DNA of 64,000 nucleotides. Source: Eleginops maclovinus. Taxonomy: Eukaryota; Chordata; Actinopteri; Perciformes; Eleginopidae. Below the pieces are notes generated by a model. The model searched no databases and was not told where the DNA came from. It saw only the letters and a list, made by a program, of their open reading frames with translations. The translations under genes and the position numbers were made by a program. Shown here one piece after another: positions 1 to 10,859 of the stretch; position 1 is the first letter of the stretch; every line of letters begins with the position of its first letter. The DNA lies in contig NC_086354.1 in the NCBI RefSeq assembly GCF_036324505.1, positions 1,878,725-1,942,724 on the forward strand, written 5' to 3'.

Positions 1-1901
1 CAACTTAGGCTAAGCCTACACCATTAGATACACCATCACAGATTCAAGTACACATTTCCAAAAGACCCCCAACAACTCCAGAAAGTTGCAATGGCCGATT
101 AAACTGATAATAAATAAATAAATAAATGCATAAAGGTTGATTCCCTCCCCTTGTGAAATTGGCACTTCTCTTCCTCTACGTTCTCACTGTCTGTCTCTAG
201 GCCTACTCCATACAGTTTTTCTTAAACGGCGACATTACTCCGAACAGACAACCAAAAAAATGCAAGGTGATATGATACCGTAATGCACAGTTTACTTACA
301 GTTGATGCTTTTAAAAAAAACGATGCAATAGTTTTCTGCTTCTTAGGTTTGGCTGGCCTCATCCTGCATGTGTTATGGGGTCCTGAATTAGGAGGTGTCT
401 CACTGATGCCTGTCATACTCGTTCTGGGTAACCATGGAAACCAGGCGTGAGACAACGCCAGAAAGATAACTTTTAGAATCTCTGAAAACGAAGATCCGTC
501 TTTGATCTGACTGTTTTATGTGAGTTGTTGCAAAGCAGTAAATTAGTCTTTTGATTGTCTGAGAGGTTCGCCTTATGCAAAGACAGAAAGCTGATTTTTT
601 TTTCCAAATAAAAGTGAGGGGGACGGATTGAAGGTCGTTCGAATCTGTGTACGTCAGAACCCCCACGACGTACACGCTATCTGCGCCCCTGCCCTAGGGA
701 GCAGCGCAAGGAAAAGAATGCACTTAGCGCGATGGGGGACCTCTTTGGCGATGTGTACTGCCAAAACTCGGCAGGAGCAGGAGGTAATAATGATGTTATT
801 ATCAATAATAAATTATACAAAACGTTTAAATTATCGAGTGCCTTTCATAACAACTCAAACTCTTACCTACATTGGAAATATAAAAAGTTCGTATAAAATG
901 TAGCCTAAACAACACCTTAACAAAAACTAATTGATTTTTAACAGCCAGACCGAGTGAAGATGTGCTCCTAAGAGAAATGATGGCCTACGACAGTGAGCTC
1001 CCACCCCCGTCTGACAGCAACCCGCTGTCCTGGTGGAAGGAGAGAAGCCCCAAGTACCCCCATCTCGCTAAACTGGCACGCAGCTACCTGGCAATATGCG
1101 GGACATCCGTGAGGGCGGAACGAGTATTTTCCACCGCGGGAAACATAGTCACAAAGCAACGCTCTTCTCTTGAGCCAGAAAATGTGAATCACCTTGTGTT
1201 TTTGGCGAACAACTTAAAAAATTCTGCAGCCAGATAGCCCATAATGGCGACGAGTTCTAATTTAGCCCTAGGCTACATGTTTGATTGCCCTGTATCTCGA
1301 CGTGTTCTCAAGGTGTTCTACATTCACAAAGTGCCTTTATTTTTGGTAATTGCGGTCAGATCGCTTAACAATGTCAGTAATGGCTGGCCATAAGGTAGGG
1401 TGTGCTTGTTTTGAATAGCCTATTAGGGCCTACCTTTATTTATTTTGTCTTTTCAGTAGCCTACTTAGCCTGACTGGCTTATTTTTTTATTTATTTTTGA
1501 TGAGAACAGTGGATAAAACTGTTTGTGTTTAATCCAGAGTCTGATAATAATACAATTAAAAAAACCAAAACAAGTGACTGTGTTTTTCTTCCGAAAGCAT
1601 CATTGACTGACTAGGTGCACGTCACGAAAGGTTCCTGTAAGCTCGTGTATTTCCGATGGAGCGTTAACTGTCATATGTGGGACCCACACTAATGTTGTAC
1701 ATATTACGGACACCCGCCATTGACTGATACACTGCCCTCTGGTGGACAGAACATCGAACTGAAGTGTGATACTAATATTGGTCTTACTGAAGACATTTAA
1801 TGGTCAAAATATTATTAATAAATATTCGAATACATTCGAACTTTAATATTAATAAACAAACGAACTTCGAATATGATTTTTGGGCAAAAGTCAAAGCCCT
1901 A
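1..1901 (+). mobile_element. hAT element, 3' part (5' end outside window)
   Basis: The segment ends at 1901 with a typical hAT terminus (TTTTTGGGCAAAAGTC followed by AAAGCCCTA), and the next base continues a Pao retrotransposon in the middle of its RNase H region. It carries the last transposase exon (945-1237). Positions 1-944 hold no coding region I can support; they read as AT-rich intron or internal hAT sequence with a short AAAT run near 105-125. Positions 1238-1901 are 3' UTR and subterminal sequence. The 5' terminus and matching target duplication must lie left of the window. Confidence 0.7.
945..1237 (+). pseudogene. hAT transposase, C-terminal dimerisation exon
   Basis: The exon follows a clear acceptor (TTTTTAACAG ending at 944) and ends at a TAG stop. 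It encodes the hAT C-terminal dimerisation region of BED-finger (ZBED1-like) transposases: a PLSWWKERSPKYPHLAKLA block, then TSVRAERVFSTAGNIVT, then a conserved hydrophobic tail. In this family the region dimerises the transposase and carries the glutamate of the catalytic triad (here in RAERVFS). Only this exon lies in the window. No stop or frameshift interrupts it, so the exon itself looks sound, but the element cannot be judged as a whole. Confidence 0.75.
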
Positions 1902-2815
1902 ATATACATAGAACCTCCTAGTCTGGTTGGTTATGTATCCTAAGACTACGCGGCTATCTGTATAAAATTCAACAGCATCAAAAACAATGTCCATTTCGCT
2001 GGTGATGATTTCTGCTATTTCTGTGGCTAAAACAGCAGCACCTAATTCTAGTCTTGGGATTGTGTGGGCAGACTGTGGAGCTAACTTAGCTTTTCCTAAG
2101 ACAAATCCTGTGTGAGTTTTCTCTTCTGTATCAGTAGTCTTAATGTATGCAACGGCTGCAATAGCTTTCACTGAGGCGTCTGAGAAAACGTGTAGCTCCT
2201 TCTTTATGGAGGATGAAATAGTGGCATCAGCATACGGTCTCTGAATGTGTAGCTGCTGGAGATCACTGAGAGAGTTTCTCCAAGTATTCCATTCAGTCTC
2301 CCTATCTGCAGGTAGAGGAGAGTCCCAATCGAGGTCTTTGCATGAGAGCTCTCTCAACAGCATCTTTCCCTGAATAGTGACTGGCGCAGCAAATCCTAAC
2401 GGATCAAAGAGTCCATTGATGGTGGCTAGGTCACCTCTCCGAGTGTAGGGTTTCACTGTGTCAGTGACTTGAAATAGTGAAAGTGTCTTCCACTATGTCC
2501 CACCTCAGGCCGAGGTTTCGCTGAATTGGTGTTGCATCAGCGACAGCGTCTAAGCTGAGGTCCTTGAGCCCTTTGGCGCGGTCTTCAGCAGGAAAAGCTT
2601 CCATAACTTCCCTACTGTTAGATGCGACTTGTGAAGTCGAATGTTGGATGTGGCGAGCATTTCTTGAGTGCGCTTTAGCAGATTGACGGCTTCGCTGACT
2701 GTGGCTCTTGACAAAAGCCCATCATCCACATAAAACTCCCTCTCAACGAAGTGTTGTGCATCCGACTCGAACTCCTCCCCGCCGTGAGCTGCAGCACGTC
2801 GAAGGCCATATATAG
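1902..2815 (-). pseudogene. Pao-A copy 1 RT C-terminus and RNase H fragment
   Basis: The minus-strand frames encode the end of the Pao reverse transcriptase (FYVDDGL active-site loop near 2735) and then the Pao-specific linker and RNase H (HVFSDASVKAIAAVAY, AKLAPQSAHTIPRLELG, FYTDSRVVLGYI). RNase H degrades the RNA strand during reverse transcription. The RT-to-RNase H frame is broken by a 1-bp difference near 2475 relative to copy 2 at 31145. The left edge is the hAT insertion at 1901; the right edge is an abrupt switch at 2816 to unrelated hAT-like sequence. It is non-functional as it stands. Confidence 0.8.
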
Positions 2816-3449
2816 CAGTGGTTCTTAAACTTTTTGTCTGACGACCCCACAAAAAAAACTGGAGAGGTTTGGTGACCCCACTTTCCCAAAAGTGTGTAAG
2901 TGTGACGTCACGTTTCCGTAGGCAAACCGATTTTTTTGTTCCAATCCAAACAAATTAACAATGTATGACGATTATTTTATGGAAAAGGAACGATTTTGTG
3001 TGAATTAATTTACGAGTTTGCGTCTCCAATGATTTGAGTGATAGTCATACATTTTGAAAGAAACAGCAATGCCATCTGCATTTGGTTGTTTGGGGGCGGG
3101 CTGTAAATCGCGTTGCCAGGACAACGTTATGCATTGCAAACCCATGGTAACGACTGTCAATCAAGCAAAAACAAATAGGCAATGTGTAAGAAAAGGCCTG
3201 GGCGGCAACAATTTATTAACGCAAACAAGAACTGAACAAACAAAGCAATGAAACAAATGTCCAAATCAAACGGGAGTCAAGAGTCAACAGAGAGTGTGTA
3301 TGATTGGAACGATCTCACTTCCTCTTATACGGACGCCATTCAATGAAAGGATGGCCTGTTCTCGCGACATGCAGCAATCGGGATCGATGTGCTCAGCAAG
3401 CAAGAGATCTCCCCATCTGTAACTGCCTGTATTGTTCTTATGTAGCCTG
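2816..3449. mobile_element. hAT-like 5' terminus and fragment
   Basis: At 2816 the Pao sequence switches abruptly to CAGTGGTTCTTAAACTTT followed by GACGACCCC, which matches the CAGTGGTTCTCAAAC-type termini of Charlie-like hAT elements. I find no transposase coding and no matching right terminus. From about 3450 the sequence becomes the noisy copy of 1110 onward. The region could be a short non-autonomous hAT inserted in Pao-A, or unrelated sequence joined in assembly. Confidence 0.4.
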
Positions 3450-5071
3450 GGCGAAAGAGTTTTTCGCACAGATAGGTTATCCAAACCGTGATTTAGCAGC
3501 CTTGGAAACCCGGGTATTTTTGCAACAACTTAAAAAAATTCTTGAGCAAAGCCCTCAATGGGCGGTGTCATAATCACCCACCTAGCTCATGTGAGTTTGT
3601 TTAAACAGTGTTTCAAGGTTGTCTTACATCCAAAAAAGCTCTCCTTTATTTTTGGAATTGCGTCAGAGTTTAACAATGTCAGTTATGGCTCCATAAGTGG
3701 GTGTTGTGATCGCCTAATTCGGGCCTCAAAACTTTAATGTCATCTCTGTCTGCCCCAAGCCTAACTTTTAGTGAGGGCTTATTTTTGAATTTAATTTTTT
3801 GATGAGTAACAGGGATAAGACTGTTTTTTTAAAATTCACGAGTTGATAATAAAATACAAATTCAAAAAACCTGAGAGGAAGGGGACTGTGCTTTGCATCT
3901 CGAAAGCATGTATAGAACTTGCCACGTGAACCACTTACCGAAAGGAATTCCATGTCAAGCTCTATTTCCGAAGGGGAAGGCTTTAACTGCATATGTCGGA
4001 ATCCACATTTATTGTTGTACATACATGGTTAACCCTCGCAATTGATTTGATCCACTGCCCTCTGGTGGACAGATGCATGGAATTTGAATGTGTACTAAGT
4101 ATTGGTCTTACTGAGCCTTTAATGTTTCAATAATATTATTAATGCATATTTCCAGCAATTCCTATCCAACTTAAGAATTAAAAATGTCTCCAATATGTTT
4201 TTGGGCAAAAGTCCACAGCCCTAATATGTACATGAACCTTAAATGGCTACATTGGTTAATGTCTATCCAAGAACCGGCTGTTTTTCACGTCATCATGAAC
4301 ATGTCATTTTAGCGGTGTTTGTTTCTGCTATGTTCTTGGGAAAACACAGCACTAATTCAATCTTGGGTTGTGGGGCAACTGCTGGAAGCTAATGAGGCTT
4401 TTCCAAGCAATTGTGTGTGGTTTTCTTTCTGTACAAGTAGCCCTTATGTATGAAGGGCTGCCAAGCTTTGGTCACTGAGGCGGCTAGAAACGGTTTTGCC
4501 TAGCGCACTTCTTTTCGAAGAAAAATGATGGTCAGCATATCTGGATCGCTGAATGTGTACTCTGGGTCTCTAGAGGTTTCCACATCAAGTATCCCATTCA
4601 GTCTCCCCTATCGCAATTAAAAAATTCAGAGTCCCATCGGGGGGGGTCTTTTGATAAGCTCTCACCAACCGGCCAACTTTCCCTGAATAGTGACTGGTCG
4701 CAGCAACAAATCCAACTCGGATCAAATCATTGATGTTTTAGGCACCTGTCCGAGTGTTAGAGTTTACTGTGTAAAAAGTGGCTTGAAAAGTGCAAAGTGG
4801 TCGTTAACTATGTATTGTAACCCGGGACGAGGTTTCGGGCGAATTGCGTGTTGCTACATCAGGACCATAAGCGATTCGAGCCCTTTGCGGCACGGTTTCA
4901 GCCTTCCTCTTCCCTCTTACAGGCGTTTTAAAAAAAGTCGATGTTGGATTGGTGAGCATTTTTGAGTGCGGTTTAGCATTGACCGGTGTTTCGCTGACTT
5001 GCTCGACAAAGCCATCATCCACATAAATTTCTTCACCACGAAGTTGTTGTGCCGACCCCTCCGCCCCTGAG
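3450..5071. repeat. Error-ridden duplicate of 1110-2815 (probable assembly artefact)
   Basis: This stretch follows 1110-2815 in order: hAT coding tail, hAT 3' UTR, hAT terminus (GGGCAAAAGTC at about 4203), then Pao-A RNase H and RT. It is littered with single-base insertions, deletions and homopolymer changes. Landmarks match one by one, for example TGCCCTCTGGTGGACAGA at 1734 and 4056, and CCCTGAATAGTGACTGG at 2369 and 4681. The same hAT/Pao insertion junction appears in both, so they descend from one locus. The error type and the sudden return to clean sequence near 5071 suggest uncorrected long-read filler. No open frame is meaningful here. Confidence 0.75.
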
Positions 5072-5800
5072 TGCAGCACGTCGAAGGCCATATATAGCAA
5101 CTGAAGGGGATGGGCTGTTGCCAAACACATGAACCTTCATGCGGTACTCACAGATGTCTTTAGCCGGGTCGTTGTGTTTGTGCCAGAAGAAGCGGAGGAA
5201 GTCTCGATGGTCTTCTTGTACAACGAAGCTGTGGAACATCTGTTCAACATCCACGGTGACTGCTACGGCCTCACGCCTGAAGCGCAGCAAAACTCCTAAT
5301 AAGCTGTTATTAAGGTCAGGTCCAGAAAGGAGGACGTCGTTGAGTGACACACCCTGACACTTTGCACTTGAGTCAAAGACCACTCTGATTTGGCCTGGCT
5401 TCTGTGGATGGTAAACCCCGAAGATGGGTAAATACCAACACTCTTTTCCATCTTGGAGTTGAGGGGCTAACTCAGCATGATCACGATCAAAGATGTTTTG
5501 CATGAAAGTAACAAAGTGATTTTTCATTTCAGGCCTTCTCTCCAGAGTGCGCTGAATAGAAGCCAGCCGTGTGAGAGCCTGGTCTCGGTTGCGAGGTAAG
5601 TGTGTGCGGGGTGTTCTGAATGGAAGTGGTGCCACCCAGCTGTTGGCACTGTCCATGTGCATCTCTCTGTCCATGACTTCTAAGAACAGTCTGTCTTCGA
5701 CAGAGAGCCCTATTTTGTTGTCATCTTTGGTTGTATTAAAGATTGTGCTTCCCAGATTACATTCATGTGGTGTAAGTGTGTCTGGGAGGAGTCTGTTTTA
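5072..5800 (-). pseudogene. Pao-A copy 1 reverse transcriptase, N-terminal half
   Basis: On the minus strand this encodes the start of pol: the connector ending in SANSWVAPLPFRTP, then the RT fingers and palm with YHPQKPGQIRVVFDSS, the VTVDVEQMFHSF catalytic block and VHVFGNSPSPSVAIYGLRRA. It is continuous in sequence with gag-protease upstream, but a 1-bp insertion near 5803 (TTTTACAGACTG here, TTTTCTGACTG in copy 2 at 32187) breaks the polyprotein frame. Toward 5072 it runs into corrupted sequence. Unlike copy 2, it keeps the tryptophan codon in NSWVA. Confidence 0.8.
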
Positions 5801-8111
5801 CAGACTGAAAGCCATACCTCTCTTTGATGTGGAGCCTGTTCGGACATGGGCTGAAGAAGGAGGGACGTTCATTCTCGAGGACGTTAGTGCGGTAGGTTTT
5901 TATAGCTGCAGGCTTGTGAGTGTTCCCTAAGCAGACGTCTCCGATGATGACCCACCCTAGGTCTACTCTCTGCGCATAAGGGGCATCGTGTGGGCCGTTC
6001 CGCTGTTCTCTCACCTTGTGGACTCTGAGTAGGTCACGACCCAGCAGGAGGAGGATCTTGGCATCAGGGTCCAGTGGTGGGATGAAGTGGGCTATCGACT
6101 TGAGATGTGGGTGATGTGCTGCTGCCTCCGGGGTTGGTATTTCAGCTCGGTCGCTCGGGATGTTGTTGCACTCGATTAGTGTGGGCAGTGTGAGTGTTGT
6201 AGCTCCATCCAGTGACTGCACGATAAACCCTGTGGCTCTTCTCCCCGTCATCTCTCTTGTTCCGGCACACGTGCGGAGTGTGAAAGGTGAGTCTGACCCA
6301 TGGACGTTGTACATGTCAAAGAAGGTAGACCTGGCGAGGGACCTGTTACTTTGATCATCTAACACAGCATATGCTTTTGTCACCTGTTCTGGGTTTGCTT
6401 TGGGGTAGAGCTTTACTAAGCAGATCTTGGAGCAGGACCTTGAACTTTGACCCTCTCCACAGACTTCGGTGCACTGGGAAGTGACAGCAGGCTGGGGCGT
6501 TTCTTCTGCTCTCTCCCCGCCGTAGCCAGAAAGTGGTGGCGGCGGCCCTGGATGAAGAGCAGAGATGTGACGCTCACTTTCACACTCTCTGCACTTGACG
6601 ATGGCCTTACAGTCTTTGGCCATGTGGTTTGTCGAGGCACAGCACCTGAAACACACACCATTGTCCTTAAGAAAAGCCTTACGCTCATCAATGGGTTTGC
6701 TGCGGAACCCCCTGCAGCGCTTGAGGGGGTGCGGCTTCTTGTGAAGGGGGCACTGCCTCTCCACATCACCTGCATGGTGACCTGAAGCTTCCTGTTTGTC
6801 ATTCTCTTGTGTTAAATCCGTCTTGTGGGCTGACACAAAACTCCTGTACGGCTTCTTAACAACGCTGTCTGGCTTTGGATATTCTGGGCCGCCACTTTGG
6901 AGTCTGAAACCTGGGTCGTTGCGTGCTCGGGCCTCTTTGGAGAGAAAATCACAAAAGAATGAAAACGGTGGAAAAGGTACGCTATGTGTGGATTTGTACT
7001 TGAAGCCCTGTGAGAGCCACCTTTCTTGAAGGTTGTGTGGCAGTTTGTCTATTATCGGGGAAATTCCCCTTGCAGTGTCTAAATAGCACAGACCAGGCAG
7101 GTAGCCTTCATCTTTAGCTGCATCAATCTCACTAACGAGGTCGCTGAGCTCTCTCAGCTTCACTGGGTCCTTGTTACTGACTTTTGGGAAATGTGTGAGT
7201 CTGTCAAAGAGTGACTTCTCTATTATCTCTGGAGACCCATAGCATTCTTCTAAACGCTCCCAAGCCTTTGTCAATCCATGGGAAGGTAGAGTAACATGCA
7301 CAGCTCTTATTCTTTTGACATGCTTTGCAGACTCTGGCCCTAACCACTTCAAGAGCAAGTCAAGCTCTTCACTTGAGCTGAGATTTAGTCCATCTGTAGC
7401 GTTAGTGAATGAAGATTTCCACGCCCAATAATTCTCGGGGCAGTCATCAAACTTTGAGAGGCCTGAGGTGATAAGATCTCTGCGTGCCAAGTATCTTGCG
7501 ACATCACTCACCCCTGAATCGCCATCTTGTGGTCGCCGTAGGAAGTCTCTGTTGGGCGAGGTCCTCACTGGTCCTGTTGGAGATTGCACTGGAGGAATGT
7601 GATCAGGTGTAGTAGTATCAGTGTGCCTGGGTGGTGTTGGCCTCATACTGCTCTCAAATCCTGTGTCAGCGAAACGGGCCATGGGTGCACTAAGGCGCTG
7701 TCTGGTGGGTGACCCTGGTGTCAGTAAATGAACAGTTGGGAAAAGGCGTTCTGGCGTGTCTGGTTTAGGGCGTTCAGTTGGTTGCCATTGCTGTTGCTGC
7801 GAGACATACTGCTGTGTTCTTTTCTCAACTTCTCGAATGACTGAATTGCGGTCGCCATCTACGGATGCTGCTTCGAGCGCAGTGACTTCCGCCATGGCTG
7901 CTACCAGCTCCTTATCATGTCTCAAGTTATTCAATTTAGCGTCCAGTTGTGCTTTCTCTATCAAAAGGTCTGACTCCATTTTAGCATATTGAGCTCGTGC
8001 ACGGGCTGCCTCCATTTTAGCCCTGGCTTCAGCTACTCTGCCGATTGAACTACTGCTGGATGAGGAGACAACTGACTTTGCTATTTCATCTCTGATTTGC
8101 TTGTTCTCCAT
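5801..8111 (-). pseudogene. Pao-A copy 1 gag and aspartic protease
   Basis: The frame from the ATG at 8111 gives about 770 codons of gag-protease. An N-terminal alpha-helical, Ala/Glu-rich stretch (residues 1-90) is followed by a Pro-rich linker, the Pao gag core (about 190-420, with YLARRDL and NYWAWKSSF), and a Cys/His cluster: CPLHKKPHPLKRC near 454, CFRCCASTNHMAKDC near 486, then CRECESERH. The aspartic protease follows (AVLDDQSNRSL near 585). Gag packages RNA and the protease cleaves the polyprotein. The frame is lost by a +1 change near 5803, so pol would not be made. The start is supported by the identical start in copy 2 at 44933. Confidence 0.85.
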
Positions 8112-8223
8112 CGTACTGAACTGCTGTTTGCCGAGCGTTAGCAGTGGTGAAGACGATGAGAAGAGCCGAGACTGAAGATCACTCTCTGTGTAATTCTGCT
8201 AGCCGTGCAGGTTACTTTTTTAC

Positions 8224-8784
8224 TGTTCTGTCCTAGCTGCGCGCTCCTTTGCCCAACTTGACAGACAGCTAACACTCTGAGGGCTTAACTAGCAAATAAA
8301 AGACTTGGAAGCAGAAGTGTATTTCCTTTGTTGTTTACTTCTTTCTTTTCTTCTATTGAAGTGTTTTTCCCTCTAGATATTTGTAAAACTGCAAGTACAC
8401 AAATAGTACAAATTAAAGAATATATTGGTTCACGTTGCACAAAGGTACATATAGCCTAACAGGCAAATGTTAGCTATAATGCTAAACACGCTACATTAAG
8501 GCAGGGTTTCATATCTAATCTAATGATGCTAGTTTCCCAAAAACGTTTTCCATCACATTAAACAGACTACAAAACAAACAGTGGCTCATACAGTATTTTG
8601 TGTACTTACAAGTAAAGCCTTCTCAAGCATGAACGTGTTAAGTAAGTGACCATCAACTTCTCGGTAAGACAGAGTACGAGTACAACTATTGCGAATGCAC
8701 GTTAACTTCCTGTTAGTGCTTGCCTATCTCAAAATTAACCACAAGGTGGCAGTAAAACACCATATTTAAACGTGTGCCATGACA
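8224..8784 (-). repeat. 5' LTR of Pao-A copy 1
   Basis: On the minus strand the 561-bp repeat begins TGTCATGGCACACG and ends GCTAGGACAGAACA, with TG...CA ends. It matches the 3' LTR of copy 2 at 29980-30544 almost base for base. It abuts hAT coding sequence at 8785. The leader 8112-8223 follows. No TGG-type primer-binding site is obvious directly after the LTR. Confidence 0.85.
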
Positions 8785-9719
8785 TCAAAACTGTTGAGAT
8801 ATTGCACAGCCTGGAGACGCGAATAGGCGAGGGGTGAGTGTTTAAAGTGGCCGACTATTTTTGGGCAAATAGCCACAACATCTGTGACGCTGCGCTGGCT
8901 AAAAACACCATCATGGACCGCAAGTTGCATAGTATGTGCCTTGCAGCCAAAACTAGCCAGACCACTGTCCATCATAGCTTTCGTCATATTCCTAGCATTA
9001 TCTCTTATTACAGCATGCAATTTGGTTTTGTCAATGTTCCGCGTCTGGAACATTTTTTCAAATGCCTCCGAGATGGCAGCTGCTGAATGGGTGCCGGTGA
9101 ACTCCTGAAAGTGTAACACTGCTTTTATAAGGTTGAAATCCTTGTCAATCCACTGCCCCGTGAGGCATAATCATAATCATACTCACGGGGCTGACATCTG
9201 AACTCCATATATCAGTGGTAAAACTGATTGCAGTGATGTCACATGACAGTCGCTCATGAATGTGTGTGGCCACAATGTTGTGGATTTCTGGGAGACAGAC
9301 CTCGGCGAAGTGACGTCGGCTAGGCACCGTATAGCGTGGCTCCATAAACTTCATCAGACTCTGAAACCCCACGTCCTCTACTACGGAGGAAGGTTGGTCA
9401 TCTCGAGCGATAAACTCCATCACCTTGTTCGTTATTTGTTTTGCTCTGGCGCTATCTGGAGCCAGTAGTTTGACTCTCTCAAAGGCCGTGTCAATTGAAG
9501 TCTGAGTCTTGCCGGCGGTGGCTGTTTTCGCTTCCTTGGCAGCTGTATCGCTGTACACTGCCGCATAATGTCCAATGAGATTTGATGTGTTAAATGACTT
9601 TCTGTCAGTCCCACCTCTTCAAATATCTGTTTTACACGCATTGCAGACTGCATGATGGATCTTCCTCCGAGACGGTAAAATATTCCCACACGGTCGCCAT
9701 CTTCTTTACCTGACTGAGA
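8785..9719 (-). pseudogene. hAT transposase N-terminal half (ZBED4-like)
   Basis: Minus-strand frames 9689-9545, 9558-9145 and 9119-8785 together give the first half of a BED-type hAT transposase. A degraded finger region (TESHLTHQISLDIM) is followed by an MKFMEPRYTVPSRRHF block, the first catalytic aspartate region (ITAISFTTDIWSS) and the second (HAVIRDNARNMTKAM), then KAHTMQLAVHDGV. Frame changes near 9550 and 9140 show decay. The last codons before 8784 (AYSRLQAVQYL) correspond to AYSHLQDIHLQ in the related copy at 27204, which confirms that Pao-A landed inside this coding region. Confidence 0.75.
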
Positions 9720-9897
9720 AAAGTGCGCGAAAAGAAGGGTTCCTCCCGAGCACAGTGTTCATGCAACATTTAAATCAACATAAACATCGGCCACTGCCAT
9801 CGGTGAATGTAATCTTTTTTTGCCGATGGCCGATGGCAGTTAACGAGCCGAACATCGGCCGATTCCGATGTTCGGCCGATGCATCGGTGCATCCCTA
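8785..9897 (-). mobile_element. hAT element, 5' half, broken by Pao-A insertion
   Basis: The right terminus at 9897 reads GATGCATCGGTGCATCCCTA, a TAGGGATGCACCGATGC-type hAT end, with palindromic GCCGATGTTCGGCC-type subterminal repeats at 9780-9890. The element reads leftward and stops where the Pao-A LTR begins at 8784. Its remaining half should lie beyond the left edge of Pao-A, outside the window. The terminus type matches the hAT that ends at 29245. Confidence 0.75.
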
Positions 9898-10859
9898 GTC
9901 AAAACCGTTTTAAATTACTCTTAATCCAATGAATTTGTGCATTTTTACTTTTTGAAAATATTTATGCATTTCAATAAATTATTATTATATTTATTATTAT
10001 AAATTATGTTATTATTTTAATGTGGAAATGGCAATCAGACACCAACACATGATGGCATATCATCTTGCTGCACCATCATTTTTCAAGCCAAAACCTCTGG
10101 CATCCAGGGTTGACTCTGTTCTGGTTTCAGCTCTATCAGAGGTTGCTCAAGTACACATTAGAGAACACCGCAGAGTACAGACTCTGTCGGGGGGGAAGGG
10201 GGAGAGAGAGAGAGGGAGAGTGAGAGAAGGCGCGCAGGGTGAGGTAGGCCTGCTTCGTCGCATGAAGAAGCCCACAATTTTTGGTTTTTCCTATTCATGA
10301 CACGTTTTTTAAATGTATTATTACTTTTTAAAATTAATTCTGCAGAGAAGGGAGGCTGGCGTTGGTCACGGTTTGGAATGAGAGAAAACAGGACAGAGTA
10401 ACAAGGTGAATATCTTCTTTTTCTTTTTTTTGGAAGACCTTAGTTAAGGCGGCAGGCGTGTGTTGCTTAGGCGGCTGCCTAAGCTGTAAAGTGCTGTGGA
10501 AAACCCTGCACAGACTGTCCGTGGAATGTTTCTGTCTGTAGGAGTCAGCGGTGGACTGTCTTTTAATTTAGCAAAATAAAACAGATCTTCCTTATGAATC
10601 ACAACGTATCTTTTTTCTGTTGTGATTATGACTCCTGGTATGTAGAACATATATGGTCCTATGAGCTGTCAACTGTAGACACAAGCCTGTCGATCCAACT
10701 GCAGTCTGGTCTGAACGATACAGTCCCTCTCTCATCATACAAGATAGATGGCTCGCAGCTGATGACTCCCAAGCGGTTCAAGTGAGACAGAACTGAGTTC
10801 AGGTAATAATGAATGGTTCTTTTATTTATCAGTTGTTGTGTCTTTATTCACTCTCTGTG
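9898..10859. other. No gene seen
   Basis: AT-rich sequence with a TTA/ATT-rich stretch at 9960-10020 and a GA-rich low-complexity run at 10199-10236. The open frames here are short and resemble no family I know. Confidence 0.6.

Larger units (their letters stand above)
1902..8784 (-). mobile_element. BEL/Pao LTR retrotransposon, Pao-A copy 1 (interrupted)
   Basis: Read on the minus strand, the element runs from its 5' LTR (8224-8784) through a 112-bp leader, gag and protease (8111-5803), reverse transcriptase (about 5800-2460) and RNase H (about 2456-1902). There the hAT ending at 1901 interrupts it, and the integrase and 3' LTR must lie left of the window. The stretch 2816-5071 is not normal element sequence: it holds a hAT-like piece and then a corrupted duplicate. 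The 5' LTR abuts hAT transposase coding sequence at 8785, so this element jumped into an older hAT. A near-identical relative occupies 29980-45025. Confidence 0.8.

Noticed and set aside
620..680. tRNA-derived SINE, from a B-box-like GTTCGAATC
   Set aside because: No A-box at the proper distance, no tRNA-like fold and no tail; a chance match.
945..1237. Host ZBED gene instead of a transposon
   Set aside because: A hAT terminus at 1901 follows directly, and the element interrupts a Pao retrotransposon, so a mobile copy is the better reading.
4690..5130. Separate small genes in the noisy stretch
   Set aside because: The sequence is a corrupted copy of the Pao RT/RNase H region at 1902-2815; frames there are accidental.
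10022..10300. 92-codon plus-strand frame
   Set aside because: Low-complexity GA-rich second half and no similarity to any family I know; not supported as a gene.
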